Counted from the first letter of the stretch, positions 1 through 6,966 are shown. The stretch is DNA of 13,183 bases from Lachnoclostridium sp. UBA933 (GCA_002293545.1 DBDL01000190.1:57590-70772); one strand, 5' to 3'. Notes: generated by a model from the letters alone, not told the origin. Numbers and translations are program-made.

Positions 1-2
1 CG

Positions 3-89
3 CTGGCAGTTCCGCTATACGGAAAAATAGTCAAATTAAAAAAAGATTTACAGGCGACCAAGGATAAGCTAGAGAACAGTTCAGAATGA
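3..89 (+). CDS. C-terminal end of an unidentified protein (partial)
   Basis: The frame starting at base 3 is open from the window edge to a TGA at 87-89 and gives 28 residues. It begins LAVPLYGKIVKLKKDLQATK and continues with a charged, helix-prone tail. A hydrophobic stretch followed by a Lys/Glu-rich coiled-coil-like end would suit the C-terminus of a membrane protein with a cytoplasmic tail, but that is inference from very few residues. A hairpin terminator follows within ten bases, which supports this being a true gene end. The family cannot be named. Confidence 0.5.
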   Translation: MAVPLYGKIVKLKKDLQATKDKLENSSE

Positions 90-96
90 ATATAAA

Positions 97-122
97 AAGC
101 TCCGAGCTATTTCTCGGAGCTT
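97..122 (+). terminator. Hairpin terminator after the partial gene
   Basis: AAGCTCCGAG (97-106) and CTCGGAGCTT (113-122) form a perfect 10-bp stem with a 6-nt loop, eight bases after the stop codon. The tract after it is not a clean T run (TTGACTTATG), so termination may be weak or partly factor-dependent. Confidence 0.6.
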
Positions 123-241
123 GACTTATGCTTGAAAATATGTTATATCAAAATAGGCACTTTATTTACGCACGTATTAGTGATTATTGCGTCTGTCATA
201 TATAACACTTTATTCCACAAAACTCGAGAGGGGCGGTTTTT

Positions 242-820
242 TTGGATAAAAAAGAAAAAATGTATATTGACATAGTTATTTACATAGTTTTTGCCGTATT
301 CTCAATTATTGCTTCTGAGGTTATTGAAAACTTCGTCGCAAAATTTGTAAGTATTGCCCTAGCAACTATTTCATCAATAGTATTAAAAATTAATTCATAC
401 AACAATATAACACTTGTGTGGATATCGCGTTTTATTTATAGAAGATTTTTGAAAACACTCTTTTTTATTTGTTTTTATATTCTTGCCGTTTTGCCAACCG
501 TTTTAAAGGCATTTAATGCAAAAAACACGGATTGGACAGTCTGTGATATTTTGGCGGAGAGTTTTCTCACAAATATTACCGCCACTACATTGTGTGTGTT
601 TATTATTAAATATATTAGTGATATTTTATCAGAAGAGCAATTAAGAAAAATAACTCCCTTGAAAAACTTGAATGAGGTATTGAGTAGCACGATTGGTTTC
701 ATTATACCGTTAGGAACTTACATTTTTATTCGTTACAGCCGAAAGGGCTTAATTGATAATCAAAGCAGAATAGACCTAACTGTTAATTGGTTTTTTTGGT
801 GGTCATTTTTAGCTTTTTAG
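242..820 (+). CDS. Multi-pass membrane protein, N-terminal part of a probably frameshifted gene
   Basis: The protein has 192 residues and no family I recognise. Hydrophobic segments lie near residues 8-30, 32-47, 70-92, 110-128 and 147-165, with short Lys/Arg-rich connectors, so it is an integral membrane protein. The TTG at 242 is chosen because AGAGGGG (227-233) lies about eight bases upstream; an ATG at 260 would remove six residues. The frame ends at TAG 818-820, just after a T7 run (791-797), while the next frame continues with more membrane segments through 1263. The simplest reading is one gene of about 340 residues broken by loss of one T. Alternatives are two overlapping genes, or ribosomal frameshifting on the T run. 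No function is assigned. Confidence 0.55.
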   Translation: MDKKEKMYIDIVIYIVFAVFSIIASEVIENFVAKFVSIALATISSIVLKINSYNNITLVWISRFIYRRFLKTLFFICFYILAVLPTVLKAFNAKNTDWTVCDILAESFLTNITATTLCVFIIKYISDILSEEQLRKITPLKNLNEVLSSTIGFIIPLGTYIFIRYSRKGLIDNQSRIDLTVNWFFWWSFLAF

Positions 821-1263
821 TGCTTTTTCTTTCGCTTATATATATGGGTCTTATGGATAAGACCACAAAAGAAATTGTGAGAAAATCAGAAAAGCGAATT
901 CCAATTTTCTGCATGAATTTTGCTTTTCTTTTTGCTATGGCATATTCAGCCTGCGGTTGGATTTCGAATAATGTGCCATTTGAGCAAATCATATTTGTGA
1001 TAATTTGGGGAACTGCTTTGTTTATTAGCGCAGCGATATTTATAGTTTTTGTCTATAAATTAAAACCTTCTGATGAGGAGAAGACGAGTAGCTTTCCTGC
1101 CTCCGCTATAATTCTCATTTTATTATGTATCGTTTCATTGATTTCGGGCATATTAGTTCCTCAATCAAATGAATGGGTTGTGATCGGTGCAAGTGTCGTC
1201 GCCGCTATCTGTGTTACAACATTTATTATTATATTTTTCTTGGCTGCGAGAATTTCTAAATAA
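787..1263 (+). CDS. Multi-pass membrane protein, probable C-terminal part of the preceding gene
   Basis: This 158-residue frame overlaps the end of the preceding frame by 34 bases and is shifted by one base relative to it. It contains about five hydrophobic segments (near residues 1-22, 39-59, 69-92, 104-123 and 130-155) and ends ARISK before TAA. The nominal TTG at 787 has no ribosome binding site; a later ATG at 841-849 is possible but also lacks a good one. This supports it being the continuation of the upstream protein rather than an independent gene. The protein is poly-topic with short loops and no recognisable enzymatic motif. It converges on the XRE regulator, with 44 bases between the two stop codons. 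Confidence 0.5.
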   Translation: MVFLVVIFSFLVLFLSLIYMGLMDKTTKEIVRKSEKRIPIFCMNFAFLFAMAYSACGWISNNVPFEQIIFVIIWGTALFISAAIFIVFVYKLKPSDEEKTSSFPASAIILILLCIVSLISGILVPQSNEWVVIGASVVAAICVTTFIIIFFLAARISK

Positions 1264-1307
1264 TTTTGAAGTTCACGTAGACCGCACAAACCACCTAACC
1301 AACCTAA

Positions 1308-1685
1308 TCAAGGCCGCTCCGGCTTCGTGCCACCTGTAAGTTGCGCGGCTGATAATTCTTCGGAAAACTCCTCTTGAATTTTTAAAAACTCCACGAAGTT
1401 CTCGGCTTGCTTACGCTTTTCTGGGCTCAGTTTGGCAATTTCAAGGGCAAGCTTGTCTTTGGGGGCAGATTTGCTTTCAAATGAAGGCTCATCAGTTAAT
1501 CCCAGCAGATAATCCACACTGACATCAAAGAAAGCGGCTATCTGTGCCAACATCACATAATCCGGTTCACGTTTGCCTGTTTCGTAACGGGTATATGTGG
1601 GTCGGCTTATTTTTAATGCTTTGGCCATGTGTTCTTGGGTAAATCCTTTATTTTCTCTTAGTATTTTTAGCCTCTCAAAAAACAT
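1308..1685 (-). CDS. XRE-family (Cro/CI-type) transcriptional regulator
   Basis: The 125-residue protein starts MFFERLKILRENKGFTQEHM and has a complete helix-turn-helix of the XRE/HTH_3 family at residues 6-60. Visible hallmarks are GFTQEHMAKAL, the recognition-helix region SRPTYTRYETGKREP and the terminal FFDVSVDYLLG. Residues 66-125 are charged and helical and probably serve dimerisation. The start is supported by GAGGGGG a few bases upstream on the minus strand. Its promoter (TTGAAA-N18-TATAAT) is at 1709-1738, and a palindrome at 1744-1758 lies just upstream of that -35 box. A second palindrome covers a divergent rightward promoter. Such regulators commonly bind their own divergent control region, so autoregulation is inferred. 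The identity of its targets is unknown. Confidence 0.9.
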   Translation of the reverse strand: MFFERLKILRENKGFTQEHMAKALKISRPTYTRYETGKREPDYVMLAQIAAFFDVSVDYLLGLTDEPSFESKSAPKDKLALEIAKLSPEKRKQAENFVEFLKIQEEFSEELSAAQLTGGTKPERP

Positions 1686-1708
1686 GATGAACCCCCTCTT
1701 TTTTCTTG

Positions 1709-1738
1709 ATTATACGGTATTGAGAAGAGGAGTTTCAA
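1709..1738 (-). promoter_or_regulatory. Promoter of the XRE regulator
   Basis: On the minus strand TTGAAA (complement of 1733-1738) and TATAAT (complement of 1709-1714) are separated by 18 bases. The -10 box is a perfect consensus and the -35 matches five of six. It lies about 25 bases upstream of the regulator's ATG. Confidence 0.65.
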
Positions 1739-1743
1739 TGAAA

Positions 1744-1758
1744 GTGCCGCAATGGCAC
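1744..1758. promoter_or_regulatory. Operator-like palindrome O1
   Basis: GTGCC-GCAAT-GGCAC is a perfect 5-bp inverted repeat with a 5-base spacer. It lies five bases upstream of the XRE gene's -35 box and is repeated in near-identical form at 1795-1809, which makes it a likely site for that regulator. Confidence 0.6.
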
Positions 1759-1783
1759 AAATCAGAGGTATTTACACAGAGTG

Positions 1784-1812
1784 TTGACATAAATGTTCCA
1801 ATATGGCACAAT
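1784..1812 (+). promoter_or_regulatory. Rightward promoter under operator O2
   Basis: A perfect -35 TTGACA (1784-1789), a 17-base spacer and CACAAT (1807-1812) form a good sigma-70/SigA-type promoter. Operator O2 covers the spacer and reaches into the -10 box, so a bound regulator would block RNA polymerase. No gene begins soon after it; the transcript would run towards gene A at 2231. Confidence 0.5.
1794..1810. promoter_or_regulatory. Operator-like palindrome O2
   Basis: TGTTCCA-ATA-TGGCACA is an inverted repeat with one mismatch; its core GTTCC-AATAT-GGCAC matches O1 in arm sequence and spacing. The centres of O1 (1751) and O2 (1802) are 51 bp apart, close to five helical turns, so the sites face the same side of the DNA. 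Confidence 0.6.
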
Positions 1813-1916
1813 AGATAGTAATATCAACAGATGCTTTAATAGGGATAAATAAATAATCAAAATAGCCAAAACGAAAGTAAAATATAGAGTAAAAAGTAAT
1901 TATATGTAATAAATAC

Positions 1917-1945
1917 TTGACTTTGTGTTTGATTTATGCTATACT
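1917..1945 (+). promoter_or_regulatory. Strong promoter of gene A leader
   Basis: TTGACT (1917-1922), a 17-base spacer and TATACT (1940-1945), with TG one base upstream of the -10 box (extended -10). This is the best promoter in the window. Transcription would begin near 1952, giving a leader of about 280 nt before gene A. Confidence 0.7.
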
Positions 1946-2176
1946 TTGGGTGTAAATTAGCCATAATCTGCGTTTTGACTGGTTTACAGTAAAAAATTAT
2001 GCCCATAAAAAGGCTTAATTATAGATGATATTTATTAACTCTGAAATGTTGTTTTGGATTTGCATCTTTACAAGTTATTGAAACTAAATCAAAAAAGCTT
2101 GGCCGTGACAAGGAGGGGCTAAAAAGCTACTGGTTTTAAGACTTCGATAGATGTAAAATAGAATCCCAAAACTGTT

Positions 2177-2207
2177 TAGCTGACTGTCGATAGTCGGCTA
2201 TTTTTTT
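2177..2207 (+). terminator. Intrinsic terminator in the gene A leader (attenuator candidate)
   Basis: TAGCTGACT (2177-2185) pairs with AGTCGGCTA (2192-2200), with one G-U pair and a 6-nt loop, followed directly by T7 (2201-2207). It lies between the promoter at 1917-1945 and the ATG at 2231, and only about 23 bases remain before the start codon. Gene A transcripts from that promoter must therefore read through it. Confidence 0.75.
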
Positions 2208-2230
2208 ATCCAAAAAAGGAGGAAAGAATA

Positions 2231-3139
2231 ATGAAAACAAGAAAAAATATCAGCTTTTTGCTGACCCTTGTTATGATTGTAGCGTGTTTTAGCGGTTTTG
2301 TGGCTATGCCGAATGTTGAAGCAGCAATGCCTGGGCTTACAGTAGATGAAATTGGTGAATTGGCGAACGAACTATCTAACGACCCAAGAGCCATTGAAGT
2401 GATAGAAATGGCTAATGCTTACGTCAAGGCTATTGAATCCGCTGGTAGGCAGGACTTTGACCAAAACTACCCCAAACTCCTATCATATAAAATGCAGCTG
2501 ATTAACAACAACGCTTCTATCGCCGGTATACAACTTGATCAGTTCGAAGACGCTTACCAGAAAAGTCTTGAATTCGGGAGTGTAGTAGATCAGTGGAATG
2601 CACACGTCAGCGCGGTAACTTTTTACGAGTTTACATCAAACTCCCAAGAGGAAATAAAAGTATTAGAGATCATGATAGGAATGATCGACGATGGGACGTG
2701 GTCAAGGGAAGTTAACCCTTACATGAATCCCGAGAGTGAAAGAGCTATTTGGCAAAAGGCATTGGATGTAACTAGGGGAGAACTAGGAGACATAACGCCA
2801 CCAACCACCGAACCGACTATTACTCCACCAACAATTAAACCATCATCATCTCCCACGGTAGCACCAACCACTGAGTCGGGCGCAACCAAGCCAACCAAAT
2901 TGACGGTCAAGAAAAAACTAACCATTAGGGTTGGCAAGAAAAAGACCTTGAAAGCCAAGCTGTCCCCCATGAAGATAAGCAAAGCTCAGGCTAAACTTAC
3001 ATGGAAATCCAGCAATAAGAAGATTGCTACGGTCAATAAAAAGGGCGTTGTAAGAGCCAAGAAAAAGGGCAGTTGCAAAATTACAGTCAGGACTGTAAAC
3101 GGCAAGAAGGCCGTTTGCAGGGTCAAAGTCAGAAAATAG
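2231..3139 (+). CDS. Gene A: secreted or lipid-anchored surface protein with helical domain and basic Big_2-like domain
   Basis: 302 residues. An N-terminal signal sequence (residues 1-31) has a possible SPI site at VEA-A and also IVAC19, which fits a lipobox although Phe at +2 is atypical. Residues 35-187 form a predicted helical domain shared with genes B and C (motifs YPKLLSYKMQLI, QWNAH, IDDGTWSRE). A Pro/Thr/Ser linker (about 187-222) leads to an 81-residue, very Lys-rich C-terminal domain with the TWKSS/IATVNKKG pattern of bacterial Ig-like group 2 (Big_2) domains. The basic domain may hold the protein to the cell wall or to anionic polymers; that is inference. AAAGGAGG lies a few bases before the ATG. 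It is transcribed through a terminator-containing leader and followed by a hairpin. Two internal segments are identical at nucleotide level to gene B. Function unknown. Confidence 0.8.
   Translation: MKTRKNISFLLTLVMIVACFSGFVAMPNVEAAMPGLTVDEIGELANELSNDPRAIEVIEMANAYVKAIESAGRQDFDQNYPKLLSYKMQLINNNASIAGIQLDQFEDAYQKSLEFGSVVDQWNAHVSAVTFYEFTSNSQEEIKVLEIMIGMIDDGTWSREVNPYMNPESERAIWQKALDVTRGELGDITPPTTEPTITPPTIKPSSSPTVAPTTESGATKPTKLTVKKKLTIRVGKKKTLKAKLSPMKISKAQAKLTWKSSNKKIATVNKKGVVRAKKKGSCKITVRTVNGKKAVCRVKVRK
2432..2499 (+). repeat. Direct repeat block 1, copy in gene A
   Basis: 68 bases identical without mismatch to 3682-3749 in gene B. Codes for residues 68-90 (IESAGRQDFDQNYPK onward). Sequence on both sides diverges immediately. 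Confidence 0.95.
2684..2790 (+). repeat. Direct repeat block 2, copy in gene A
   Basis: 107 bases identical without mismatch to 3934-4040 in gene B, coding for IDDGTWSREVNPYMN through GELG. The block stops at the end of the helical domain, just where gene A enters its Pro/Thr linker. Blocks 1 and 2 have the same 1250-base offset from their gene B copies. Confidence 0.95.
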
Positions 3140-3160
3140 GTTAGTTTCATATAACTTTCG

Positions 3161-3190
3161 ATCCCCTCGTTGTAGATAAAACGGGGGGAT
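3161..3190 (+). terminator. Terminator hairpin after gene A
   Basis: ATCCCCTCGTT (3161-3171) pairs with AACGGGGGGAT (3180-3190) in an 11-bp stem with one G-U pair and an 8-base loop, 21 bases after the gene A stop. The T tract after it is short (TTTATCT), so efficiency is uncertain. Confidence 0.6.
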
Positions 3191-3225
3191 TTATCTAATG
3201 TCACAGTCGCATAATCCTTAGCTAC

Positions 3226-3253
3226 TTGCATTTCCAAAGAAATACATTATAAT
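3226..3253 (+). promoter_or_regulatory. Promoter of the gene B operon
   Basis: TTGCAT (3226-3231), a 16-base spacer and a perfect TATAAT (3248-3253). Transcription would start near 3260, leaving a leader of about 35 nt before the ATG at 3295. Gene B and the next gene thus appear to be expressed separately from gene A. Confidence 0.6.
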
Positions 3254-3294
3254 CAAAGCAGCAAATATAACTATGAGAGAGGTAGGACAGAATC

Positions 3295-4104
3295 ATGGAA
3301 GGATATAATGTTCAGGGTAGCGGCATTGCCCCAAACAATGGCAACAACGAATCAGACGGACCAAAGGTTTTCAGTTCAGCCGGAGCAGGACGCTTTCAGT
3401 TCGAAAGCAAACCAATAGAACTGACACCAGAGCAAAAAGCCAAGCAGATTAAAGCCAAGAAACGAAACAAAATCATCAAATGGACTATCCTCTTGGTCCT
3501 ATTAGCTACTGCTATAACCTTTGCTGTCATATTTACGATAAGAGCCATAAACCAACACAGGATAGATACTGCGCCTGTGTCGCAGGAGGAGGTAGATAGC
3601 ATAGCGGCGGAGGCAAACGAGTTAGCAAATAATCCTCTATCCATTGATGTTATCAATAAAGTGAATGAGGCTTTGCACAAAATTGAATCCGCTGGTAGGC
3701 AGGACTTTGACCAAAACTACCCCAAACTCCTATCATATAAAATGCAGCTAATCAACAATAACTTTACTGTTGCTGGCGTGCCTATTGACCAGTTTGAAGA
3801 AGCTTATCGCAAAACATTGGAATTTGGTAGTGTGGTAGACCAATGGAACGCACACACAAGCGCAGTGACTTTTTACGAATCAACACTGAATTTTCAAGAG
3901 GAGATTAAGTCGCTAGAAACCATGATAGGCCTTATCGACGATGGGACGTGGTCAAGGGAAGTTAACCCTTACATGAATCCCGAGAGTGAAAGAGCTATTT
4001 GGCAAAAGGCATTGGATGTAACTAGGGGAGAACTAGGAGAACAGCAGGCTTTCGATGAAGGGAGAATGATGGAGGAAACAGGAAATGACCAAAATAATCA
4101 ATAA
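3295..4104 (+). CDS. Gene B: single-pass membrane protein with gene A-type helical domain
   Basis: 269 residues. The N-terminus (1-59) is Gly/Asn-rich then strongly basic (KAKQIKAKKRNK); residues 60-83 (KWTILLVLLATAITFAVIFT) form one membrane span, giving a likely N-in/C-out topology. Residues about 95-249 are the same helical domain as gene A, with motifs YPKLLSYKMQLI, QWNAH and IDDGTWSRE, but the linker and Big_2-like domain are absent and the protein ends in a polar tail. It is thus the membrane-anchored form of the domain that genes A and C carry behind a signal sequence. The ribosome binding site is a weak purine stretch (GAGAGAGGTAGG, 3275-3286). Its last 20 bases overlap the next gene, so translation is probably coupled. 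Function unknown. Confidence 0.8.
   Translation: MEGYNVQGSGIAPNNGNNESDGPKVFSSAGAGRFQFESKPIELTPEQKAKQIKAKKRNKIIKWTILLVLLATAITFAVIFTIRAINQHRIDTAPVSQEEVDSIAAEANELANNPLSIDVINKVNEALHKIESAGRQDFDQNYPKLLSYKMQLINNNFTVAGVPIDQFEEAYRKTLEFGSVVDQWNAHTSAVTFYESTLNFQEEIKSLETMIGLIDDGTWSREVNPYMNPESERAIWQKALDVTRGELGEQQAFDEGRMMEETGNDQNNQ
3682..3749 (+). repeat. Direct repeat block 1, copy in gene B
   Basis: Perfect 68-base copy of 2432-2499. The 184 bases that follow (3750-3933) align without gaps to 2500-2683 but differ at about 57 positions by my count. Confidence 0.95.
3934..4040 (+). repeat. Direct repeat block 2, copy in gene B
   Basis: Perfect 107-base copy of 2684-2790, ending at the helical domain boundary. 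Confidence 0.95.
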
Positions 4105-6556
4105 TCTCAGAAGACACCCGTTAGCTTTTTATACAATAGGTGTCCTTGTGTCCGCTTTCCTATTTAGTATCATAGTGCCAAATGGAAGTGCCTCGGCTGC
4201 AACGTGTGACGTTATGCAAACTGGCACATATGGCCCTAATGGGAACTGGGCTTTGCCATTTACCGAAAATAATCAAGATGTTCGAGACGCCATAACTAGT
4301 AACTTGCTCAAAGAGTATATAGAAAAACTAACTGGTGAAGGTTGGAGAAAAGTCATAAATGGGAGCACTATAACAAAACTCTCCGATTATAGTGACTCGG
4401 GGAGGACATCTTGCAAGGATAATAATGGTAACTTTATGTGGCTTGATACTTCTGGCGAAAAAAGCAATGTGCTAAAATTTGTATACCAATCAGAAGATAG
4501 TAATACGGAAACCGGAGAATACCAAAACTGGTCAAGAGAAGTCACTCACGAGGGAATTACAAAAACTGTTCATGGTTATTTTAGAAAAAGAACCATTAAT
4601 AAAAAATCCAAAAAATATACCTTTTGGGTTAAGGTTGCCTGTGCTCAGCCCATAAAAGATGAAGAATCGGGAGGCAGCACCGAAACAACCGTTAGCGACC
4701 CAGTTTGCACCGACTGCGCCGTAAGCAAGCCCTACAACGGCTCGCCAGATAGCACTCCGGGCGGCGCCTCAACCTCCATCAAAAACCAAGCCCTTACCTC
4801 GCCCAACAAAGATTGGCAAGCCGGACCAAACCCTATTTATGTTAGGGAAAATGACCCTATCCAATTCAAACACGACGCCAACAAGGCCGCTTGGAAGCGT
4901 TTCGGGGACAAAGGCCCAGCCATAAATTGCAATGTCAACATTACTAGCAATTTCGGCTTTTTGCCTCGTAACTCATCGGGTGCGACTACTTTCCCAGAAA
5001 CTTCTAGCGGCACTGGATGCACTGGGAATAATAATTTTAGGAACGCCTCTCAATACATATCCCCAGCCACTCCACCTAGGTTCAACGAAGGCACTACTAC
5101 TGTATCCAAGACTTACACTCAAAGCTTGTCGGTAAGCCCTAGTCTGTGGCGAAGAACCGCAAATCCAAACGAATCGGTATGCACAAGCTGGAACGGGGAC
5201 GTTAGCGGAAGAGATAGAGATAGCCTCAGTTTCAATTGGTCTTGTGCCGCAAGAGCGAACTTAGTCAATTACAATACCTATTCCGGTCCAGCCACCTCTT
5301 CCGCCACCGCCAAAGTCCCCTACAACTACATCGCCACACCAACCGTCTCAACACCAGACGGAACCGAAGGAAGCACCTACGCCGATGTAAGCTTTGGCAT
5401 AGCCATAGGTGATAGAGCTAACAGCCTAACCAGCACAACTCCATACAACACCGAATCACACCAAACCCGCTGGAAGCTAATCAAATACCGTCTACCCTAC
5501 GATGACACCCAAGACTCCAAACTCCCCACCGAAGCCTTCGAAAGCAACAACGAAGACATGTGCGCCCTATACAGCGCTCCGGCCGGCTGTGTCTACCGCC
5601 AGAGCGGGGACAAAGGCGAGGGACAATACAAGGTCTACACCAGCGGCAATGGACTAAGAGAAAGAATAGACGAAGAACTAATGCCCAACGACCCTACTGG
5701 CACCAAATACTGCTACGCCCTCGGTGTCTGGCCAGCCAGCAGCTACTCCGGCCACGGTGCCAACCAAGGCTCAGCCGCAGCCAACGAAGCAGCCATGAAT
5801 CGAGACAGCAGCAACCCAACTTGGCGTTACAGCAAACCATCCTGCATTACCATAGCCAAACGCAGCCGTGTCGAGATCCTAGGAGCCGGCCTCAAAGTCC
5901 CCGGCGACATCACAACCAGCCAAAGCAAGAAGAAGAGTGATGTTACCGGCCAAGAACGCCTATATGGCTCTTGGAGCGAATACGAAGCCATAGCCGGAGG
6001 CTTTATCTCCAACGCCAAACCCCTAGCCGGCAGCAACAGCAGCAGCGGCCAAAAGGGCACCTTTGCCACAGGAGCCGGAACCGGCAACTACGGACTAGAC
6101 TGGAACGCCGTCGGCAACACAGCCAACTATTGGAACCGGCAGACTCTCGCCAACAAACTACCAAGTGGAGAGTTTGGCCAATACACCAAACACAACCTAG
6201 TCAATGCCGCCGCTCAACGCTTTGCAGCCACCCAGAGCTGCGGAACATGGCCAAGCGGCTCAACCTACACAGTCAACCGAAGCACAACCTGTGTCTGGAA
6301 GGCCAACCGCACCGGCAACTCCAACAGCCCAGTTGTCCTAAGCAGCAACATAATCTACCAGAAAGGCATGTATAACAGCAACAGCCTCGGTGAACTACCC
6401 CAAGCCTTGATCTTGGTTGATGGAGACTTAGAGATAGACCCTAGTGTTACCCAAATTGATGCTTGGGTCATAGTAACCGGCAAGATCAACACCTGCAAAG
6501 GCTACACAGTAGGAGGCGGAAATGGAACATCTGTTTATCACAACCATCAGACCTAG
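4085..6556 (+). CDS. Large secreted Cys-containing protein, reading frame broken near the 3' end
   Basis: 823 residues as read. A signal peptide with a long hydrophobic core (about 15-31) ends at SASA-A (38/39), so the product is exported. The body is rich in Ser, Thr, Asn, Gly and Tyr, with many scattered cysteines (for example CTDCA near residue 211), and I recognise no catalytic motif. Near the end it reads QIDAWVIVTGKINTCKGY and then hits TAG at 6554. Equivalent motifs, followed by a segment like LVFNGPV and a C-terminus like YTREVAPRW, are found at the end of large secreted proteins of Candidatus Saccharibacteria, from memory and unchecked; here those pieces lie in another frame at 6550-6903. 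GGAGG at 4071-4075 supports the ATG, which overlaps the gene B stop by 20 bases. Composition changes near 4670, from AT-rich to C-rich codons. Confidence 0.75.
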   Translation: MTKIINNLRRHPLAFYTIGVLVSAFLFSIIVPNGSASAATCDVMQTGTYGPNGNWALPFTENNQDVRDAITSNLLKEYIEKLTGEGWRKVINGSTITKLSDYSDSGRTSCKDNNGNFMWLDTSGEKSNVLKFVYQSEDSNTETGEYQNWSREVTHEGITKTVHGYFRKRTINKKSKKYTFWVKVACAQPIKDEESGGSTETTVSDPVCTDCAVSKPYNGSPDSTPGGASTSIKNQALTSPNKDWQAGPNPIYVRENDPIQFKHDANKAAWKRFGDKGPAINCNVNITSNFGFLPRNSSGATTFPETSSGTGCTGNNNFRNASQYISPATPPRFNEGTTTVSKTYTQSLSVSPSLWRRTANPNESVCTSWNGDVSGRDRDSLSFNWSCAARANLVNYNTYSGPATSSATAKVPYNYIATPTVSTPDGTEGSTYADVSFGIAIGDRANSLTSTTPYNTESHQTRWKLIKYRLPYDDTQDSKLPTEAFESNNEDMCALYSAPAGCVYRQSGDKGEGQYKVYTSGNGLRERIDEELMPNDPTGTKYCYALGVWPASSYSGHGANQGSAAANEAAMNRDSSNPTWRYSKPSCITIAKRSRVEILGAGLKVPGDITTSQSKKKSDVTGQERLYGSWSEYEAIAGGFISNAKPLAGSNSSSGQKGTFATGAGTGNYGLDWNAVGNTANYWNRQTLANKLPSGEFGQYTKHNLVNAAAQRFAATQSCGTWPSGSTYTVNRSTTCVWKANRTGNSNSPVVLSSNIIYQKGMYNSNSLGELPQALILVDGDLEIDPSVTQIDAWVIVTGKINTCKGYTVGGGNGTSVYHNHQT

Positions 6557-6903
6557 GTGGACAAGGCAAGGGAGCAGCCTTGCCTTGCGACAACCGCTTA
6601 GTCTTTAACGGCCCAGTCGTAGCTGGCCGGATTGACCTGAACAGGACTGGCGGGGGTGGGATAAACCAATTGGAGTATAACCAAGGCAAATCGGTAGCCC
6701 AGATGATATGTGAAGCCCATAGGCCAACTGTCTATACCTACCCAAGCGGACCAAACAGCACCTCCTGCACCAAGGATCTCTCAGCAGACCCAGCCGAAGT
6801 CTTTAACCTTAGGAGCGATGCTTACCTTTGGGCACACAACCAAGCCTTGACCGGAAGCACGGCCAGAACCATGTATACGAGGGAAGTTGCGCCGAGGTGG
6901 TAG
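6463..6903 (+). pseudogene. Frame-displaced C-terminal portion of the large secreted protein
   Basis: The frame -1 relative to the preceding gene is open from before 6463 to TAG at 6901-6903. From about 6550 it reads like protein: DLGGQGKGAALPCDNRLVFNGPVVAG, abbreviated here as a Gly-rich turn, a cysteine and LVFNGPVVAGRIDLNRTGGG, then PAEVFNLRSDAYLWAHNQ and a final TMYTREVAPRW. The first residues from the nominal ATG (6463) are Arg/Gln-rich nonsense, because that stretch is the coding region of the upstream frame. Joining the frames anywhere between about 6490 and 6553 gives a continuous protein of about 939 residues. No ribosome binding site precedes 6463, so independent translation is unlikely. 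The cause may be a single-base loss, a sequencing or assembly error, or, less likely, ribosomal frameshifting. Confidence 0.65.
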
Positions 6904-6966
6904 AATAATAGTATTTCACTAATCTCTTTGTAAGTAATTTGTTTAAAGCCTTATGGTAATATAAAT

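Larger units (their letters stand above)
1813..2230 (+). other. AT-rich leader/intergenic region upstream of gene A
   Basis: No credible coding frame is present. It holds a second strong promoter (1917-1945), a leader of about 280 nt, a terminator (2177-2207) and the ribosome binding site AAAGGAGG just before the ATG at 2231. Within the leader, AGCTT near 2098 and AAGCT near 2125 can pair around a GCC/GGC inner stem, and TGGTTTT near 2130 can pair with AAAACTG near 2170. I could not match it to a known riboswitch class by eye. Confidence 0.5.

Noticed and set aside
2090..2180. c-di-GMP (GEMM-I) riboswitch in the gene A leader
   Set aside because: The stretch GGGGCTAAAAAGCTACTGG loosely recalls the GEMM core, but the GGCAAA and GACGCAAAGC signatures and the GNRA-capped stem are not present as required.
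5560..6375. Long Arg/Gln/Ser-rich frames on the plus strand inside the large secreted protein gene
   Set aside because: They are shadows created by the C-rich codons of the real frame and have low-complexity composition.
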